From positions 1 to 8,830 of the forward strand of contig JAIUNH010000128.1 in NCBI GenBank assembly GCA_020161965.1: a stretch of DNA of 8,830 bases. Direction: 5' to 3'. This DNA comes from Pseudomonadota bacterium (GTDB lineage Bacteria; Pseudomonadota; Alphaproteobacteria; CACIAM-22H2). Both the position numbers and the translations under genes were made by a program. Of the stretch, positions 5,974-8,830 are shown piece by piece (the first letter of the stretch is position 1; every line of letters starts with the position of its first letter). The notes beneath the pieces are model-generated. The model was not told the DNA's origin. It did no database searches and worked only from the letters and a program-made list of their open reading frames with translations.

Positions 5974-8830
5974 CTACTGGCGCCAGCTGAGCGGGAAATT
6001 ACCCGAGATACCGGGCGTGCCCGTCGCGGTCGCGGTCGGGATCGCGGGCGGGGTCAGATTCAACAGGCCCGGCAAAATGGTGACCGGCGCGCCGCCGCCG
6101 ACCGGCGTTACGGTGATCGACTGGACCGCGCCGCCCGACGTGTTGATCGTGATCGTCGTGCCGGCACCGAACGTGCCCGCATCCGCCGTCACTGTCGGCG
6201 TACCCGCGGGTGTGCCGCCCGTACCTGCCGCGCCGGTTTGCGCGTTGTTGTTCTCGCCACCACCCTGCTCGCCACCGCCGGTTCCACCCGTGCCGCCTGC
6301 GGGCCCAGCCGCTTCGGCCAGAATGGCGACCAACATCGCCTGCACCGCCGCCGGGCTGACCGGGTTGACGGTTGTCGCGTCGGTCGATGCGGTCGACGAA
6401 GACGGCTGCGTCGTCGTCGAGGTCAGGATCTGGGTGATGATCTGCGCCAGCGTTTCGGTCGTGACGGTGTTGGTCGTCGTGCCCTGGCTGCCGCCGCCCC
6501 CACCGCCGCCGCCGCTCGAATTCGCGATCGCCGTGCTGTTGAAGGTGAAGCCGTCGCCGACCGCCGTCACGGCGCCGACTGCCGGCGCGGTGCCTTGGAG
6601 ATCGCCGCCCACGCCGGTGAGCGACAGCGCGCTGCCGAAATTGTTGCTTCCATTCGTCAACGTCATCGTGCCGGTCGCCGACAACGTCGACGAACCGCCG
6701 GTCAAAACGATCGGGCCGCTCTGGCTCAACGTGCCACCGGCGGTGACCATCAAGCCGTTCGACGCCGTGGTAGCGCCGAGAGTCAGCGCGCCGGAATTCG
6801 TGATCGCGATTGATCCGCCGGTCGCCGTTAGCGTCAAGGCGCCGCCGAACGCGTTCGACGCGTGGGTCAACGCGATATTGCCGCTGGTCGCGGAGATCGA
6901 CGACGGATCGGCCGCACTCATCGCGCCGACCTGGGAGATCGAACCGCCCGTCACGTCGATCGTCAAAGAACCCGTCGCCGAAATATTGCTCGCAACCATC
7001 GGGCCGCTTTGCGCCCAGCCGATATTCTGTTTCCCGCCGGAAGCGGACAGCGACGTATTGCCGGAGACGAGATTGGTGAATCCGCCCAGCGAGATGCCGC
7101 CGCCCGATGCCGACGCGACGAAATTGCCGGAAGCCGCAACGGCGGCGCTCTGGGTGATGCCGCCGGCGGTTGCGGTCAGGATCAAATCGCCCATCGACGA
7201 TATGCCGAGCGCGCCGACGGCGATCGACGCCGAGCGCAAAGAGACCGTGCCCGCGCCGTTTATGGCGTCGATCGATGTGCCGAGATTGTTGGCGGACTCG
7301 TAAAGCGTGATGCCGCCGTTCAGCGCGTCGAGCTGCGTCGTGCCGCCGATATTCAGCACCGCGCCGCTCAACTGGCCGATCGAATCATGCGCTTCCCAGG
7401 TCAGGTTGCCGGTCGTGGCGATACCGGAAACCGTGCCCGCCGTATCGGTCGCGATCGCCGCGTCGGCATACCCGCTCGTTCCGAGCATGGCCAGATGCAG
7501 ATCGCCGGCCACGTTCGCGGAAACCCGGGCGACGCTGTTGTAGCCGCTGCTGGCGCGCGTCACGTCGAAAACGCCGGCCCCGCGCAGGATCAAATTATGC
7601 GTGATGATGTTCGAACCTGCGGATTGCACGATACCGCCCGTCTGCGCGTGCATCGTGACCTTGCCGCCCAATACGTCGACATTGCCGAGCAGGACGATGT
7701 CCGAGCCTTCGATATAGACCGGCACGTTCGAGGCGCCCAGCAGGCCGCCAGCCCCCACTTCGATCGTCTGCGTCGTGGCGCTGCCGATATGCAGGCTGTT
7801 CGCCAAGATGTAGGTGAAGTCGTTCCCCAATTGCAGCGTGCCCGTGCCGCCGCCGATGCCGATGCCCACCGAACCCAGCAGCGGCTTGATCGTGACGCCG
7901 CCCGTCGTCCACATCGTCGCGGTGGCGGTGGTGATGTTGAACGTGTCGGAAACGAGCGTGATATCGCCGCTCATCCCGCCGTCGCCGATATCCCCGGCGA
8001 TCGCGATGCCGTAGCCGCCGGTCGTTTCGCCGTTCATCACGATATTGCCGGCATTCGTCGAGACCATTCCGCCGGCGGCGACTTTGACGCCGTCACCGAC
8101 ATTGGCGCCGCCCGTGCCGTTCAGCGTCAACAAACCGGCGCCCGACGAAACGGTCGCCCCGTTGCCGACATTGATCCCGTCGGCGCCGCCGCCCGCACCC
8201 GAGCCGCCCGTGCCGGTCAGCGTCAGCGATCCGGAATTGGAGGTGATCGAAACCGCGTTGGCCAAACGGATGCCGTAGACGGTCGATCCCGGCGATGTGC
8301 CGCCCGTACCGGTAACCGACACGTTGCCGGTGCCGGTTGATTCGATCACACCCGTGCCCGAAAAATCCAACATCACGACGCCGGACGCGTCGTGCATGCC
8401 CTGGCCGGTCACCGTGATATTGCCGTTGAAGGTACGAACCGCCGCGTTCGTCCCCGTCAGATAGAAGCCCGCGCCATAGGCGCCGGCATCGCCGGTCACG
8501 GCGACGTTGCCGGTGCCGGTCGAACGGATCGTCGAACCCGCCAGCCAGATGCCGTCGTTGCTGAACCCGCCCGTCGTGCTGCCCGTACCTTGGACCGTCA
8601 GCGCGCCATCGACCGTATAGATGTCCGCGCCGCTTTGCAGATAGATGCCCCGGCTGCTGCCGCCGGTCGACGGACCGCCTTGGCCGGTGACGGAGATCGC
8701 TCCGGCACCCGACGTCGTCAGCGTGCTCCCATCCATCGTCACGCCGTGCTGGCCCGCGCCGGTATTGCCGCCGGTGCCGTCGATCGCGATATTGCCGCCG
8801 CCCGCATTGACGACGGCGCCGTTGACGATG
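5974..8830 (-). CDS. Large filamentous-haemagglutinin-like repeat exoprotein (C-terminal 951 residues; 5' end outside window)
   Basis: Probable secreted or surface adhesin-like beta-helix protein. The frame is open from the right edge to the TAG at 5974; a GTG at 8742 is merely internal. Composition is extreme: rich in Gly, Thr, Ser and Ala, about four lysines, and no cysteine in 951 residues, typical of exported beta-solenoids. Order of parts: about nine 31-residue repeats (8829-7965); a less regular middle with GGIVQSAGSNI-type strands; a second repeat class with NAFGGALTL and NNFGSALSL blocks (about 7335-6600), common in FHA-like exoproteins; an eight-glycine tract; then a 171-residue Thr/Ser/Gly-rich tail ending PLSWRQ. 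No autotransporter barrel, LPXTG or YadA-type anchor is visible, which points to two-partner secretion. That needs the unseen N-terminal TPS domain and an outer-membrane transporter gene, neither in this window. Confidence 0.85.
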   Translation of the reverse strand, partial: IVNGAVVNAGGGNIAIDGTGGNTGAGQHGVTMDGSTLTTSGAGAISVTGQGGPSTGGSSRGIYLQSGADIYTVDGALTVQGTGSTTGGFSNDGIWLAGSTIRSTGTGNVAVTGDAGAYGAGFYLTGTNAAVRTFNGNITVTGQGMHDASGVVMLDFSGTGVIESTGTGNVSVTGTGGTSPGSTVYGIRLANAVSITSNSGSLTLTGTGGSGAGGGADGINVGNGATVSSGAGLLTLNGTGGANVGDGVKVAAGGMVSTNAGNIVMNGETTGGYGIAIAGDIGDGGMSGDITLVSDTFNITTATATMWTTGGVTIKPLLGSVGIGIGGGTGTLQLGNDFTYILANSLHIGSATTQTIEVGAGGLLGASNVPVYIEGSDIVLLGNVDVLGGKVTMHAQTGGIVQSAGSNIITHNLILRGAGVFDVTRASSGYNSVARVSANVAGDLHLAMLGTSGYADAAIATDTAGTVSGIATTGNLTWEAHDSIGQLSGAVLNIGGTTQLDALNGGITLYESANNLGTSIDAINGAGTVSLRSASIAVGALGISSMGDLILTATAGGITQSAAVAASGNFVASASGGGISLGGFTNLVSGNTSLSASGGKQNIGWAQSGPMVASNISATGSLTIDVTGGSISQVGAMSAADPSSISATSGNIALTHASNAFGGALTLTATGGSIAITNSGALTLGATTASNGLMVTAGGTLSQSGPIVLTGGSSTLSATGTMTLTNGSNNFGSALSLTGVGGDLQGTAPAVGAVTAVGDGFTFNSTAIANSSGGGGGGGGSQGTTTNTVTTETLAQIITQILTSTTTQPSSSTASTDATTVNPVSPAAVQAMLVAILAEAAGPAGGTGGTGGGEQGGGENNNAQTGAAGTGGTPAGTPTVTADAGTFGAGTTITINTSGGAVQSITVTPVGGGAPVTILPGLLNLTPPAIPTATATGTPGISGNFPLSWRQ
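6490..6513 (-). repeat. Eight-glycine codon tract (linker)
   Basis: Eight consecutive Gly codons, mostly GGC with one GGT and one GGG, separate the beta-repeat body of the exoprotein from its 171-residue tail. A flexible linker is the likely role. Runs of GGC codons can vary in length by slippage. Confidence 0.8.
6600..7335 (-). repeat. Degenerate protein repeats of the second class in the exoprotein
   Basis: Repeated strand patterns such as GGITQSAAVAASGNF, GGSISQVGAMSA and GGTLSQSGPIVLTGG alternate with SGNIALTHASNAFGGALTL and GTMTLTNGSNNFGSALSL. The two NxFG blocks are 70 residues apart. The pattern is like haemagglutinin-type beta-helix coils. Boundaries are approximate and the DNA identity is low, so these are old repeats. 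Confidence 0.6.
7965..8829 (-). repeat. Array of about nine 29-33-residue degenerate repeats in the exoprotein
   Basis: Anchors such as IAIDGTGG, ISVTGQGG, VAVTGDAG, ITVTGQG, VSVTGTGG, LTLTGTGG and LTLNGTGG recur at intervals of 31, 31, 33, 29, 32, 32, 32 and 29 residues. Each is followed by a Gly/Ser-rich loop and a YGIRLANAVSI- or DGINVGNGATV-like strand. This gives about 95 bp per unit. The array runs off the right edge, so the true copy number is unknown. Confidence 0.75.

Noticed and set aside
5977..5986. Perfect palindrome CTGGCGCCAG at the exoprotein 3' end, as a terminator or second TetR operator
   Set aside because: It lies in the coding region, has no following T-tract, and does not resemble the ACTTAC...GTAAGT operator. 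Short GC palindromes are expected by chance here.
5216..7303. A long plus-strand open frame of 695 codons antisense to the TetR gene and the exoprotein
   Set aside because: It is antisense to two well-supported genes, its product is a low-complexity Pro/Val/Ala-rich mirror of Gly/Thr-rich repeat codons, and it has no recognisable domain. GC-rich DNA leaves such antisense frames open.
8740..8742. GTG at 8742 as the start of the exoprotein
   Set aside because: The frame continues upstream to the window edge with another repeat unit (GAVVNAGGGNIAIDGTGG), so this codon is internal.
7965..8830. CRISPR-like array, suggested by periodic repeats of about 95 bp
   Set aside because: Units vary in length and sequence, encode a continuous protein frame, and do not show identical repeats with unique spacers.

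Overview
The window is GC-rich, almost fully coding, and every gene I can support lies on the minus strand, so transcription runs from position 8830 towards 1. Base composition, codon use, a Tat-exported solute-binding protein and an FGGY pentulose kinase suggest an alphaproteobacterium, perhaps of a Rhodospirillales- or Rhizobiales-like lineage. That placement is inference; no rRNA or other marker gene is present.

Region 1 (8830-5974) is the 3' end of a very large secreted repeat protein of the filamentous-haemagglutinin-like (two-partner secretion exoprotein) type. Its N-terminus lies outside the window. The visible 951 residues contain about nine degenerate 29-33-residue glycine/threonine-rich repeats, a non-repetitive middle, a second repeat class, an eight-glycine tract and a 171-residue low-complexity tail. 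There is no C-terminal beta-barrel and no cysteine.

Region 2 (5917-5141) holds a TetR-family regulator with a TTG start and a strong Shine-Dalgarno. It is followed by a 117-bp control region with a consensus-like sigma-70 promoter (TTGACA, 17 bp, GATACT), an 18-bp near-perfect palindrome over the -10 and start region (the likely operator), a small leader hairpin and a good ribosome binding site.

Region 3 (5140-1) is a tightly packed operon: a TauD/TfdA-family 2-oxoglutarate/Fe(II) dioxygenase, two MalF/MalG-type sugar ABC permeases, a Tat-exported family 1 solute-binding protein and an FGGY kinase of the D-ribulokinase-like subgroup, truncated by the window edge. No ABC ATPase gene is visible. 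The simplest reading is a TetR-controlled, substrate-inducible uptake and catabolic system. The substrate would be captured in the periplasm and imported, the sugar or polyol part phosphorylated by the kinase, and the dioxygenase would remove or oxidise a group. The identity of the substrate cannot be read from the sequence.

No RNA genes, insertion sequences, CRISPR arrays or phage features were seen, and there is no gene-free stretch longer than about 120 bases.
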